Both the position numbers and the translations under genes were made by a program. Positions 49,577 through 57,706 of a DNA stretch of 64,000 nucleotides are shown here, piece after piece. Every line of letters begins with the position of its first letter. The stretch's first letter is position 1. The DNA is taken from the NCBI GenBank assembly GCA_965279295.1, contig CBDIHQ010000018.1. The stretch is one strand, 5' to 3'. The notes under the pieces are model-generated. The model did no database searches. It saw only the letters and a program-made list of their open reading frames with translations, and had not been told where the DNA came from. The DNA comes from Aquabacter sp965279295 (lineage in GTDB: Bacteria > Pseudomonadota > Alphaproteobacteria > Rhizobiales > Xanthobacteraceae).

Positions 49577-50989
49577 GTGGCAGAAGCGAGGCCCTCGGAC
49601 AAATCGCCCGACGCCTTTCGCACCATCAGCGAGGTGGCGGATCACCTCGACCTTCCCCAGCATGTCCTGCGCTTCTGGGAAACCCGCTTTAGCGAAATCA
49701 AGCCGGTCAAGCGTGCCGGCGGCCGGCGCTTCTATCGTCCCGACGATGTGGACCTGCTGCGCGCGATCCGGCACCTGCTTTATAGCGAAGGCTACACCAT
49801 CAAGGGTGTGCAGCGCATTCTGAAGGACAATGGTCCGCGCCAGGTTCAGGCGATGGGCGCTGATCTTCTGGAAGGGCGGGCAATTCTCCCGCTCGGCAAG
49901 CCCGCTCCCGATGTGGCGCCGGCACCGGCGGCGTCCGGCACCCCGCGCGGCGGCCTGCTCGGGCTGCTGCCGCGCCGCAAGGAGCGCCAGCCGGACCGGG
50001 CGGTGGAGCGCGATGCGTCCGAACCGTCGTTCATGGAGATGCCCGAGACCTCTCACGCCGGCGCCGAGCCGCACTTCGAGGATTTCCTGCCGGGCTTCGA
50101 GGCGGCACCCTATATCCCGCCTCAGCCCGCGCATCAGCCGCTTGAAAACACCCGCATTGAGGTCGAGCGTCACCTCGCGGAGCGCCATCTGGCAGAGCGC
50201 GCGTTGCAGGATCGCGCTTCGCACGAGCGCGCGTTGGCGGAGCGTGCCCGCGCAGAGCACCTCGAAGCCGTGCGGCTGGAGAGCCAGCCGTTCGAGCCGT
50301 TTGATGATGAGGCGTTCGACGACGATGCGGCGGACGTGCCGGAGCCGGAGCTTTACCGCGCCCATGCGCCGCTAGACCACCCCAGGGCGCCCGAGGTTCG
50401 GCATGTGCCGCCGCCCGTGGTGCCGGAGCCAAGGCCAGCACCGGTGGCGCGCCGACCCTCGCGCGGGCCTGCATCGCGCCTTCCCGACGCCGCGCAGCTT
50501 CCGGAACTGGAAGACCCGCTGCTTCCCTTCTTCGAGGACGATGTTCTGGCGCTGCCGGTGGACAATATTTCCGAACCGCTGGACGCGCGCATCCGCCGCC
50601 TCAAGGAACACACGCCGCCTCCGGAGGGGCCTCCGGAGGAATACATCCCGGCGCGCGCACGCCGGCGCGCCGATCCCGACGCAGCGGCGCGTGTCGGCCG
50701 GGTGGGTCCATTGACCGGTGTGCTGGGTGGGCCGGACGACGACGCGTGGCAATATGGCGAGGACGACGGGGAGGGGCATCATTTCCCCCCGGAGCCGCGC
50801 CGTCATGGCCCGCCGGAGCAGTATCTGCCGCCGCACTTGCGATCCGAACCGCGTCTTGCGGCCCAGCCGGTACATCCGCCTCAGCCGGTGCTGTCGCGAG
50901 ATGACGTGCACCGGCTTCAAGCAACGCTCTATGAGCTTGGCGAGTGCCGTCGCATCCTGACCACGGCACTCGATCCTGATCAAAGCTGA
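49577..50989 (+). CDS. MerR-family regulator with long disordered C-terminal region
   Basis: 470-residue protein. The N-terminal MerR winged helix (residues 14-83: AFRTISEVADHLDLPQHVLRFWETRFSEIKPVKRAGGRRFYRPDDVDLLRAIRHLLYSEGYTIKGVQRILKDNG) is joined to about 370 residues rich in Pro, Glu, Ala and Arg, with a coiled-coil-like stretch of repeats (HLAERHLAERALQDRASHERALAERARAEHLE, about 195-235). A short C-terminal helix (RDDVHRLQATLYELGECRRILTTAL) resembles relatives. No effector-binding cysteines. GTG start. The position after ihfA is conserved; the target genes are unknown. Confidence 0.9.
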   Translation: MAEARPSDKSPDAFRTISEVADHLDLPQHVLRFWETRFSEIKPVKRAGGRRFYRPDDVDLLRAIRHLLYSEGYTIKGVQRILKDNGPRQVQAMGADLLEGRAILPLGKPAPDVAPAPAASGTPRGGLLGLLPRRKERQPDRAVERDASEPSFMEMPETSHAGAEPHFEDFLPGFEAAPYIPPQPAHQPLENTRIEVERHLAERHLAERALQDRASHERALAERARAEHLEAVRLESQPFEPFDDEAFDDDAADVPEPELYRAHAPLDHPRAPEVRHVPPPVVPEPRPAPVARRPSRGPASRLPDAAQLPELEDPLLPFFEDDVLALPVDNISEPLDARIRRLKEHTPPPEGPPEEYIPARARRRADPDAAARVGRVGPLTGVLGGPDDDAWQYGEDDGEGHHFPPEPRRHGPPEQYLPPHLRSEPRLAAQPVHPPQPVLSRDDVHRLQATLYELGECRRILTTALDPDQS

Positions 50990-51031
50990 AGGCGGCTGAC
51001 TGGGTCCACGGGGCGCGTTTTGCCCGGACAA

Positions 51032-51043
51032 TAAGCCGGCTTA
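51032..51043. other. 12-base perfect palindrome between convergent genes
   Basis: TAAGCCGGCTTA lies in the 66-base gap between the ends of merR and the RlpA-like gene, next to an imperfect G+C hairpin (GTCC...GGAC, about 51005-51030). It may help end both transcripts, though no T tract is seen. Confidence 0.3.
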
Positions 51044-51055
51044 CAATCTGCTGTC

Positions 51056-51616
51056 TTACGGTGTTTGGGCTTCCGTCGCTTGGGGCGCAGTCGTGGCTGC
51101 GGCGACGGGCGGCGGAACGAGGGTCCAACCCTCGGCACCGGTGGCAGGTGCGTTCACCTGCGGTTCGGCCTTGCGCTCCGGCTCCTGGCTTTCCATCGCG
51201 GAGGCGAGTTGGGTGCGGCGGCTGGTTGGCGCCGGCGCGGCAGTGTTTTCCTCGTCCTGGCCGAGAACGGCAACGCTGACGCGGGTAATGCCGTGGCCGG
51301 TGAAGCCAAGCTCGGACGCTGCGGCGCGGGAGACGTCGATGATGCGCCCACGAACAAACGGGCCGCGATCGTTGATGCGGACCACCACCGTGCGCCCATT
51401 GCGCAGATTGGTGACCTTTACTTTGGTGTTGAACGGTAATGAGCGATGCGCGGCGGTCAATCCCCCGGCATTAAAGCGCTCTCCGCTCGCGGTTCCCTTT
51501 CCTTGCCAATAGTAGGATGCGAGGCCGGTCTGTCCCGCGTCAGCCCGTGCAGGTTGCGTTGCCACACCCATTGCAAGAGCCATCGACGCGAGCAAAATCC
51601 CCTTCCCAATCACCAT
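51056..51616 (-). CDS. Septal ring lytic transglycosylase RlpA-family protein
   Basis: 186-residue exported protein with a double-psi beta-barrel of the RlpA type: GLASYYWQGKGTASGERFNAGGLTAAHRSLPFNTKVKVTNLRNGRTVVVRINDRGPFVRGRIIDVSRAAASELGF. A signal peptide (ending near ARADAG) precedes it and a Pro/Ala/Glu-rich tail follows; no SPOR domain is present, so septal targeting is unproven. ATG at 51616 lies eight bases after GGAGG. On the minus strand TTGATT (51771-51766), 17 bases and TTATCA (51748-51743) form a possible promoter. Confidence 0.9.
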   Translation of the reverse strand: MVIGKGILLASMALAMGVATQPARADAGQTGLASYYWQGKGTASGERFNAGGLTAAHRSLPFNTKVKVTNLRNGRTVVVRINDRGPFVRGRIIDVSRAAASELGFTGHGITRVSVAVLGQDEENTAAPAPTSRRTQLASAMESQEPERKAEPQVNAPATGAEGWTLVPPPVAAATTAPQATEAQTP

Positions 51617-51742
51617 GCCCAAAACCTCCGTATCGTTGATGGAGGTCAGCCCAATGACGAGCTAATGCGGCAGGAATGTCACCTGTGGCAGGCAGAAAGG
51701 TGGCAGCGGGGACTTGAGTGGATGAATCTGTTCTATTCTGGT

Positions 51743-51771
51743 TGATAAATCGCAAACTGCGACATAATCAA
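51743..51771 (-). promoter_or_regulatory. Promoter candidate for the RlpA-like gene
   Basis: TTGATT, a 17-base spacer, TTATCA on the minus strand, inside an AT-rich stretch (51720-51845) that stands out from the surrounding G+C-rich DNA. Confidence 0.42.
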
Positions 51772-51844
51772 CACGCGCTATTAGCTACGTTCTTACCATC
51801 CAAATCAGAAGCTACATTGACATAACCAACTATACTTCATTTTG

Positions 51845-53497
51845 CTAACTGGGAACGCGGCTAGACAGAAGTTCTCCACCTCTTTCAAGAACCGGGTAGG
51901 CGGTTCCGGAGACGAGGTGAGCGTTGATTCGCTTCAAGTCGCGCACCACCTCCAGGTGTAGGCCGCTCGCCTCGGCGGTGTCGTTCTGCCCCGCGCGCAA
52001 GCGCTCCATATGGTCCTGGGTGGCCTTGGTCTCGATGTCCCGGAAGATCGCCTTCTCCGCCGCGAGCAGGCGTGCCGCGCGCGGATCGTCGGTCACGAAC
52101 AGCGCCGCCGCCGTGCGCAAATTGGAAATGACGCGCTCGAAAACCGCCCTCAATTCCATTTCCCCCTCACGGGAGAAGGGCAGGCCGCGCCGCAGCCGCT
52201 TGGCCGCCAGCGACAGCATGGAATTGTCGATCACATCGCCGGCCTGTTCCATGTTGGTGGAGAAGGCGAGGATTTCCGCGATTCGCTGCTCGTCGCGTTC
52301 GCTCAGGCTGTTGCGATCGATGCTGAGCAGATAGGCCTTGATGGCGCTGTTGAGCTTGTCCATCACGTCGTCGAGCTTACGCGCCTCTGCGATGCTGTCG
52401 GTGGTGCCTTTCTCCAGCGCCACGCGCACGTCCAGAAGCATGCTCTCCAGCATGTCGGCAAGCCGTAGCGCCTCCCGTGCCGCATTGCCGATGGCGACCA
52501 CCGGGGTCTCGACCGCCGCCGGATTGAGGTAATGCGCCCGCGCCGGGTCGGCAGTATCCACCTTATCGGGGAACATGCGGGTGAGAAGGCGCCCATAATA
52601 TCCAAGGAACGGCAGGAAAAGCAGCGCCAGCACGACGTTGAATAGCGTGTGGAAATCCGCCACCGCGCGGGTGATATCCGGCTGTAGCTTGATCATCGCC
52701 ACCGAGATCGGCCCGATCAGGGCGAGGCCGATCAGCGTGCCGAACACGCGGTTCAGCAGGTTGCCGATCGGCATGCGGCGCGACATGGGGTCCAAAGTGC
52801 TGCTGGCTTCCAGCACCGGGTTGAGCGCGCTGCCCAGATTCGCCCCGATGACGAGGGCGATGGCCGCTTCCGGGGGAATCACCCCCTTGCTGGCCAGAGA
52901 CATGGCCAGAAGGACCACCGCGACGCTGGAATGCACCACCCAGGTGATCAGGCCGGCGACCATCACAGCGATCAGCGGTGTGGTGGAAATTGCGCCCATG
53001 AGAATGCGCAGCGAGGGCGCATCCTCGAACGGGGTGAAGATGTCGATGAGGTGATGGAGCGCGAAAAGCATTAGGCCGAGGCCGATGAAGGCCGGGCCGA
53101 TCTCCTTCGACGTCGCGCTGCCCTTACGGCGATACATCACAACGCCGATGAGAAGCAGGGCCGGCGCGAATGCCGACACATCGAACGACAGCAATTGCAC
53201 GACCAGCGTGGTGCCGACATTGGCGCCCAACATCACGGCAAGCGCCGGAACCAGTTCCACCATTCCGGCCGACGTGAAGCCCGCCACCATCAGGCCGGTG
53301 GCCGTGCTGCTCTGAAGCAAGGCCGTGACACCGATTCCCGCGAAAAACGCCCGCAGCCGCGTCTTCAGAGCGCCGGCAAGCAAGGTTCTGAGGCGCGGCC
53401 CGAACGCCTGCTGCACTCCGTTCTGGACCATGTGGGTGCCCCAGAGCAGCATGGCAACGCAGCCGGCAAGATCCAGCAGTGTGAAGGAAAAATCCAA
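51845..53497 (-). CDS. Na/Pi cotransporter family protein with PhoU-like domain
   Basis: 550-residue membrane protein of the NptA/YjbB type. Two Na/Pi-cotransporter repeats show the QSSTAT (ALLQSSTATGLMVAGF) and HSSVAV (WVVHSSVAVVLLAMSLA) signatures, with MLGANVGTTL and VIGANLGSAL loops. After about residue 335 a PhoU-like helical domain follows. Probably exports or imports phosphate. No ATG fits: TTG at 53497, five bases after GGGGGCGG, is preferred over TTG at 53527. It reads toward the RlpA-like gene. Confidence 0.9.
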   Translation of the reverse strand: MDFSFTLLDLAGCVAMLLWGTHMVQNGVQQAFGPRLRTLLAGALKTRLRAFFAGIGVTALLQSSTATGLMVAGFTSAGMVELVPALAVMLGANVGTTLVVQLLSFDVSAFAPALLLIGVVMYRRKGSATSKEIGPAFIGLGLMLFALHHLIDIFTPFEDAPSLRILMGAISTTPLIAVMVAGLITWVVHSSVAVVLLAMSLASKGVIPPEAAIALVIGANLGSALNPVLEASSTLDPMSRRMPIGNLLNRVFGTLIGLALIGPISVAMIKLQPDITRAVADFHTLFNVVLALLFLPFLGYYGRLLTRMFPDKVDTADPARAHYLNPAAVETPVVAIGNAAREALRLADMLESMLLDVRVALEKGTTDSIAEARKLDDVMDKLNSAIKAYLLSIDRNSLSERDEQRIAEILAFSTNMEQAGDVIDNSMLSLAAKRLRRGLPFSREGEMELRAVFERVISNLRTAAALFVTDDPRAARLLAAEKAIFRDIETKATQDHMERLRAGQNDTAEASGLHLEVVRDLKRINAHLVSGTAYPVLERGGELLSSRVPS

Positions 53498-53583
53498 ATC
53501 CGCCCCCGTTCGGCAAGGTGGGGACAATTACACGGTGCGCGCCACGATCAAAGGGCACATCCGGCCGGTCGACAACAGAGGGC

Positions 53584-53612
53584 TTGTCCGGCGTGCCGTC
53601 ATGGTCTAAGCC
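53584..53612 (+). promoter_or_regulatory. Promoter candidate for tRNA-Pro
   Basis: TTGTCC (53584-53589), a 17-base spacer, TAAGCC (53607-53612), 12 bases before the mature tRNA. Position is right for a tRNA gene promoter. Confidence 0.42.
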
Positions 53613-53624
53613 TCCGCCCCACGT

Positions 53625-53702
53625 CGGAGCGTAGCGCAGCCCGGTTAGCGCACTAGTCTGGGGGACTAGGGGTCGGAGGTTCAAATCCTCTCGCTCCGAC
53701 CA
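53625..53702 (+). tRNA. tRNA-Pro (anticodon GGG)
   Basis: Complete 78-base cloverleaf. Acceptor CGGAGCG pairs with CGCTCCG; D arm with GGTTAGCGC; anticodon stem CTAGT/ACTAG around loop CTGGGGG (anticodon GGG, reads CCC and CCU); T arm GGAGGTTCAAATCCTC-type; discriminator A and encoded CCA. It marks the left edge of the accessory region and is followed by its own terminator. Confidence 0.96.
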
Positions 53703-53732
53703 TTTAAACTCTTGAAAAAATTGAAGAAAATA

Positions 53733-53755
53733 GGCCGCCCTCGGGTGGCCTTTTT
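53733..53755 (+). terminator. Terminator of tRNA-Pro
   Basis: GGCCGCC (53733-53739), loop CTCG, GGTGGCC (53744-53750), then TTTTT. A 7-bp stem with one wobble pair, 30 bases after the tRNA. Confidence 0.8.
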
Positions 53756-53822
53756 CGTCTCTGGGCGTCGGTGACCGCCGAGTCGCCACGGACGATGGAA
53801 GCGCTATGTAGGGCAGGGAAAG

Positions 53823-53853
53823 AAAAACCCCGCCACCCGAGAGGGCGACGGGG
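53823..53853 (-). terminator. Strong minus-strand terminator without an adjacent gene end
   Basis: On the minus strand CCCCGTCGCCC (53853-53843), loop TCTC, GGGTGGCGGGG (53838-53828), followed by TTTTTCT. An 11-bp stem with two wobbles and a clean T tract. The nearest minus-strand gene stop is 196 bases upstream at 54049, which leaves an unexplained transcript end. Confidence 0.75.
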
Positions 53854-54048
53854 CTGATTCCTGCCGGGAGTGCAGGGCCGGCTGAGACCGGCCTCATCGA
53901 GTAGCCTGCCGGCTTTCGCGCGGCGCGCTGCACGCCGGGGATTCTGCGGCAACGAGGGCGGCCCTGTCGCTCGTAGGTCCGCGAGACGGCTGGGTAGCCG
54001 ACACCGCGCCAGCGCGCTGTCACCCGCTCGCGGTCCTCCGGCTTCAGT

Positions 54049-54348
54049 TCAGGACTTCGGGCGCTTGTCTAACTTGGGGCCAAATGAGCCAGTACCCGGC
54101 TCGCCCTGAGGATGATGCTTTTCGTCGGCGGCAAGGCGACGGCTGAGAGCCAGATCATAGATGATGTCGAGGATGTGGCGCTCCCGCAATTTCGGGTCGC
54201 TCAGGGCGTGAAGGGCCGCATCTACGATTTTCTTGGACTTAGCTTCGGGGCATTCCTGCTTAACGAAATCATAGAGAGGCTGGCCGCGAAGGTCCTGTTT
54301 TGCCCCCGCAACAAGAGCGTCTTGAATGGCCTGTTTCTTTTCCGACAT
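54049..54348 (-). CDS. Small hypothetical helical protein
   Basis: 99-residue protein not recognised as a named family. The first 75 residues look helical (MSEKKQAIQDALVAGAKQDLRGQPLYDFVKQECPEAKSKKIVDAALHALSDPKLRERHILDIIYDLALSRRL) with a single Cys; the last 25 are polar and Gly/Pro-rich. Predicted soluble, no signal. ATG at 54348 follows CGGAGCC. Codon use is ordinary for the window. It sits between tRNA-Pro and the ars cluster and is divergent from the gene at 54505. Function unknown. Confidence 0.7.
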   Translation of the reverse strand: MSEKKQAIQDALVAGAKQDLRGQPLYDFVKQECPEAKSKKIVDAALHALSDPKLRERHILDIIYDLALSRRLAADEKHHPQGEPGTGSFGPKLDKRPKS

Positions 54349-54504
54349 GTCGGGCTCCGATCAGTGTGCCCACATAATGTGCAGCGCTCTCGACACCGGT
54401 AGGTCATGCGACTGTCACACTCAAGTGCCCTCAGGAACCTGTGATCGTCCCAACTGGAACGCTTCGGCGACCGTCCGACTTAGTCCAGCAAAGGAGGCAC
54501 GAAC

Positions 54505-54690
54505 ATGAACAAGGCCCAGACGCTGGACCAGAAAATTCGCCTCCAGGGCATTCAAGCTCGGGTACGCCAGTCGACGTCCCGACGCGCCAGTGCGATGCGC
54601 CGCGATCTAGCGGAGGCGAGGTGCGACGATGCTCCAGAGCGCACAGACCCTTACCTGAGGCCGCCGGGGTTCAGGGCTGCCACGAAGTAG
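54505..54690 (+). CDS. Small basic hypothetical protein
   Basis: 61-residue protein (MNKAQTLDQKIRLQGIQARVRQSTSRRASAMRRDLAEARCDDAPERTDPYLRPPGF...), basic and helical in the first 40 residues. Strong support for translation: AAGGAGG lies eight bases before the ATG. GGAAC occurs twice upstream (54434 and 54456), the -35 core of general-stress EcfG promoters, but a clear -10 was not found. No family recognised. Convergent with the MFS gene that follows. Confidence 0.6.
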   Translation: MNKAQTLDQKIRLQGIQARVRQSTSRRASAMRRDLAEARCDDAPERTDPYLRPPGFRAATK

Positions 54691-54757
54691 AGTCGCATCT
54701 GTGCGACTCTCTTTCAGCTCCCTTGCCGGCCAGTTCCTCATCGGAGTGTCGCTTCCA

Positions 54758-55957
54758 TCAGCGACCTTGATGCGCACCCTTGCTTATGGTCGGCGAACAG
54801 CCGTCCACCCGCCAAAGAACCAGGACGAGCGCAACATTGATGAGCGAGAGCGCGACGAGAAACTCGAACGTGGCATTCGCGCCGAACGTCGTGAGAGCGT
54901 AGGCACCAACCAAAGGTGCCGTAGCCTGGGCGATCAGGCCAGGTCGAGCCAAGCGACCCATGAGCGCCGGATACCGGTCCGGGCCAAATAGCGCGAGCGG
55001 CACAGTACCGCGTGATATTGAATAAATACCGTTACCGCCTGCGTAGAGAATGATGGCGAGAGCCGCGGGCGCCGCCTCTGTGGCCAATAGAATAATCCCG
55101 AGTGAGATGAAGCTGATCGCAACGGTTAGTGTCCACATCGGGCTATAGCGACCGCGCCCAGCCATCTCTACCACCCGAGCACCAACCTGAGCCGGACCTA
55201 TCAGGGTCCCTAACCCTACAGCCACGGCTGGAGGCAGCCCACGCGCCTCCAGGAGAGCGATGAGATGGATCGCCAGCAGGGTCATCACCAATCCGCCAAA
55301 CGTCAGGATGGTCGCGAAGGTGTAAAAGGCGCGAGCTTCTCCGCGCCGCAGCATGACGGGGGCTGCATTCACTGAGGAAGACCCCAGGTTTGGAGCCGCT
55401 GGAATCAGCCACAAGATCAGCGGAAGCGACACCGCCACTTGCAATATTGCGAAAGTGAAACAGGTGCCGCGCCAACCGATTTGGTCGGCCAGTAGGGCGG
55501 CCAGCGGCCAGCAGACAGTGCTGGCGAAGCCGCCCAACAGGGTGAGTGTCGTTATCGCGCTGCGTGCCGTGCCGCCATAGAGCCGGCCGAGGGTGGCAAA
55601 CGCGGCGTCGTAGAGCCCGCCTCCCATGCCGAGACCCAGCAACATCCAGGCGCTGAAGAACACAACCAGGTTCGGTGCGGAGCCGAGCAGAGTCAGGCCC
55701 AGCGCCAGCAAAAGCGCCGAAGATGCAAGGATCGGCCGGCCGCCATGGATGCCGATTGTGATGCCGATGCGCGGCGACGCGAGCCCCGCGATCAGCAGGC
55801 CTAGCGAGACGCCACCCATCACCCAGGGCAGCGGCCAGCCGGTGTCCGCGACGATCGGAGTGGCGAGCACCGCCAGCAGGTAGAACGAGGAGCCCCATGC
55901 CAGAATCTGCACCACGCCGAGCGCGGTTACCACCGGCCAGCGGCGGGCGGAGACCAT
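54758..55957 (-). CDS. MFS transporter of the ars cluster
   Basis: 399-residue major facilitator with 12 hydrophobic helices. Start MVSARRWPVVTALGVVQILAWGSSFYLLAVL at 55957, whose A is in the arsB stop (TGATG); a long upstream open frame is an arsB shadow. Motifs: GVSLGLLIAGLASPRIGITIGIHGGRPIL (motif A region) and GLGMGGGLYDAAFATLGRLYGG. The family with the YDAAFA motif often sits in bacterial operons. In this position it may export an arsenical (as ArsJ or ArsK do), but the sequence alone does not show which. Confidence 0.85.
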   Translation of the reverse strand: MVSARRWPVVTALGVVQILAWGSSFYLLAVLATPIVADTGWPLPWVMGGVSLGLLIAGLASPRIGITIGIHGGRPILASSALLLALGLTLLGSAPNLVVFFSAWMLLGLGMGGGLYDAAFATLGRLYGGTARSAITTLTLLGGFASTVCWPLAALLADQIGWRGTCFTFAILQVAVSLPLILWLIPAAPNLGSSSVNAAPVMLRRGEARAFYTFATILTFGGLVMTLLAIHLIALLEARGLPPAVAVGLGTLIGPAQVGARVVEMAGRGRYSPMWTLTVAISFISLGIILLATEAAPAALAIILYAGGNGIYSISRGTVPLALFGPDRYPALMGRLARPGLIAQATAPLVGAYALTTFGANATFEFLVALSLINVALVLVLWRVDGCSPTISKGAHQGR

Positions 55958-57252
55958 CACTGCGCGCCGAGGAGCGGCAGCCAGACCGCCAGCGCTGCCA
56001 GGGTGATCAGCAGAACGGGCGGGGTGATGACAAGGCCGACCTTCATGTACTGGCCCCAGCTGATGCGCTGCCCTTTGCTGGCCAGGACGTGCAGCCACAG
56101 CAGCGTCGCCAGGCTGCCGATCGGCGTGAACTTGGGGCCGAGGTCGCAGCCGATGATGTTGGCGTACAGCATCACCTCGCGCATGAGCGGCGAGAGGTCC
56201 GGCGCTTGCTGCACGGCGATGGCACCGATCAGGACGCTCGGCATGTTGTTCATGACGGATGACAGCAGCGCCGCGGCGATGCCCGTGCCGATCGCTCCCG
56301 CCCAGATGCCGTGTCCGGAGAACCAAGTCAGCAGCCCGGCGAGATGATCGGTGAGGCCGGCATTCTTCAGACCATAGACCACGAGATACATGCCCAGGCT
56401 GAACAGCACGATTTGCCAGGGTGCGCCGGCAACGACCTTGCGCACCGAAATGACCTCACCGCGGCCGGCGAGCAGCAACAGGACCAGAGCGCCGGCACCG
56501 GTGACGACGGACACCGGGACTCCGAGGGGCGCCGTGAGGAAATAGGCCAGCAGCAGCACGGAAAGCAGCGGAAACGCGGCACGGAACACCGTCCGGTCGC
56601 GGATGGCCCCGGCCGGCGGTTCGAGATCCGCCACAGAATAGGTGGTGGGAACGTCGCGCCGGTAGAACAGCCACAGCACCACCAGTGTGGCGGCGAGCGA
56701 CACCAGATTCACGGGCACCATCACTGCCGCGTAGCGGCCGAAGGTGACACCGAAGAAGTTGGCGCTGACGATGTTGACCAGGTTGGAGATCACCAGCGGC
56801 AGGCTGGTGCTGTCGGCCACGAACCCGCAGGCGATGATGAACGCTATAGCAGCGGCCGGCGGGAAGTTCAGCCGCAGCAGGATTGCAAGCACGATCGGCG
56901 TGAGCAGCAGTGCCGCCCCATCATTGGCGAACACGGCGGCGATTGCCGCGCCGAGAAGGATCACCAGCGGAAACAGCAGGGCACCCCGGCCTTTGCCCCA
57001 GCGGGCAATGTGCAGCGCCGCCCAGTGGAAAAAACCCGCCTCATCCAGCAGCAGCGAGATGATGATCAGCGCCACGAAGGTGAAGGTGGCGTCCCATACA
57101 ATGTGCCAGACCACCGGAATATCGGCGATGCCAATGACGCCGCTCAGCAGTGCAATGGCGGCGCCGGCAAGGGCGCTCCAGCCGATGCCCAGGCCACGCG
57201 GTTGCCAGATGACGAAGATCAGGGTGGCGATGAAGATCGCGAGGGCGAGCAT
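55957..57252 (-). CDS. arsB: Arsenite/antimonite efflux pump ArsB
   Basis: 431-residue inner-membrane carrier of the ArsB/NhaD family with about 12 helices, which expels As(III) or Sb(III) using the proton gradient. Diagnostic: WDATFTFVALIIISLLLDEAGFFHWAALHIAR, VFANDGAALLLTPIVLAIL, SLPLVISNLVNIVSANFFGV, and SVMNNMPSVLIGAIAVQ with YANIIGCDLGPKFTPIGSLATLLWL. Full length. Part of arsR-arsC-arsC-arsB-MFS. No ArsA ATPase is present, so the pump is likely secondary. Confidence 0.97.
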   Translation of the reverse strand: MLALAIFIATLIFVIWQPRGLGIGWSALAGAAIALLSGVIGIADIPVVWHIVWDATFTFVALIIISLLLDEAGFFHWAALHIARWGKGRGALLFPLVILLGAAIAAVFANDGAALLLTPIVLAILLRLNFPPAAAIAFIIACGFVADSTSLPLVISNLVNIVSANFFGVTFGRYAAVMVPVNLVSLAATLVVLWLFYRRDVPTTYSVADLEPPAGAIRDRTVFRAAFPLLSVLLLAYFLTAPLGVPVSVVTGAGALVLLLLAGRGEVISVRKVVAGAPWQIVLFSLGMYLVVYGLKNAGLTDHLAGLLTWFSGHGIWAGAIGTGIAAALLSSVMNNMPSVLIGAIAVQQAPDLSPLMREVMLYANIIGCDLGPKFTPIGSLATLLWLHVLASKGQRISWGQYMKVGLVITPPVLLITLAALAVWLPLLGAQ

Positions 57253-57283
57253 GGGTGGGTTTTCTTGCAGGTGGGAGGGTCAG

Positions 57284-57706
57284 CTATCCGATACGATGTC
57301 CGGCCGCGTCCATGACGCGCTCGCCGTCTTCCTTGGTGAAGGCACCGAGCTGCGGGGGCAGGAGGTCCAACACCGCCTCAGACGGCCGACAGAGCCGCAC
57401 ACCCTTGGGTGTCACCACCAGTGGCCGATTGATCAGGATCGGATGCGCCATCATTGCGTCGAGCAACTGGTCGTCGCTCAGCGAGGTGTCCCCCAATCCC
57501 AGCTCGGCATAGGGGGTGCCCTTCTCCCGCAGCAGCGCCCGCACGGTGATGCCGGCACGGTCGATGAGCTGGCGCAGCAGAACGCGCGAAGGCGGGGTTT
57601 TCAGATACGCGATGACATGGGGCTCGACGCCAGCATTGCGGATCAGCGCCAGGGCGTTGCGCGAGGTGCCGCAGTCCGGATTGTGATAGATAATCACGTC
57701 CATCAT
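57284..57706 (-). CDS. arsC: Arsenate reductase, glutaredoxin-coupled type
   Basis: 140-residue ArsC of the E. coli plasmid R773 type, which reduces As(V) to As(III) with glutathione and glutaredoxin. Catalytic Cys12 in YHNPDCGTSRNALALI; the arginines in the product site are around HPILINRPLVVTPKGVRLCRPSE. ATG at 57706 overlaps the stop of the upstream reductase gene (ATGA); a second ATG at 57703 is also possible. The presence of two unrelated reductases in one operon is notable. Confidence 0.96.
   Translation of the reverse strand: MMDVIIYHNPDCGTSRNALALIRNAGVEPHVIAYLKTPPSRVLLRQLIDRAGITVRALLREKGTPYAELGLGDTSLSDDQLLDAMMAHPILINRPLVVTPKGVRLCRPSEAVLDLLPPQLGAFTKEDGERVMDAAGHRIG

Larger units (their letters stand above)
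53703..54048. other. Gene-poor stretch between tRNA-Pro and the first accessory gene
   Basis: 346 bases. It holds the tRNA-Pro terminator on the plus strand and a strong minus-strand terminator at 53823-53853. Minus-strand frames here (for example from a GTG at 54023) give Arg/Pro/Gly-rich products without family features and are not supported as genes. The region may hold a small RNA or a long 3' untranslated region of the gene at 54049-54348. Confidence 0.5.

Noticed and set aside
53704..54023. Minus-strand frames after tRNA-Pro
   Set aside because: Arg/Pro/Gly-rich, no ribosome-binding site, and interrupted by a strong terminator.
55958..56326. N-terminal extension of the MFS gene
   Set aside because: The extra 120 codons overlap arsB in another frame and read as Arg/His-rich non-membrane sequence; the true start is the ATG at 55957.
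56311..57315. 334-codon open frame on the plus strand opposite arsB
   Set aside because: His/Gln/Asp-rich antisense shadow of a membrane protein; arsB is unmistakable.
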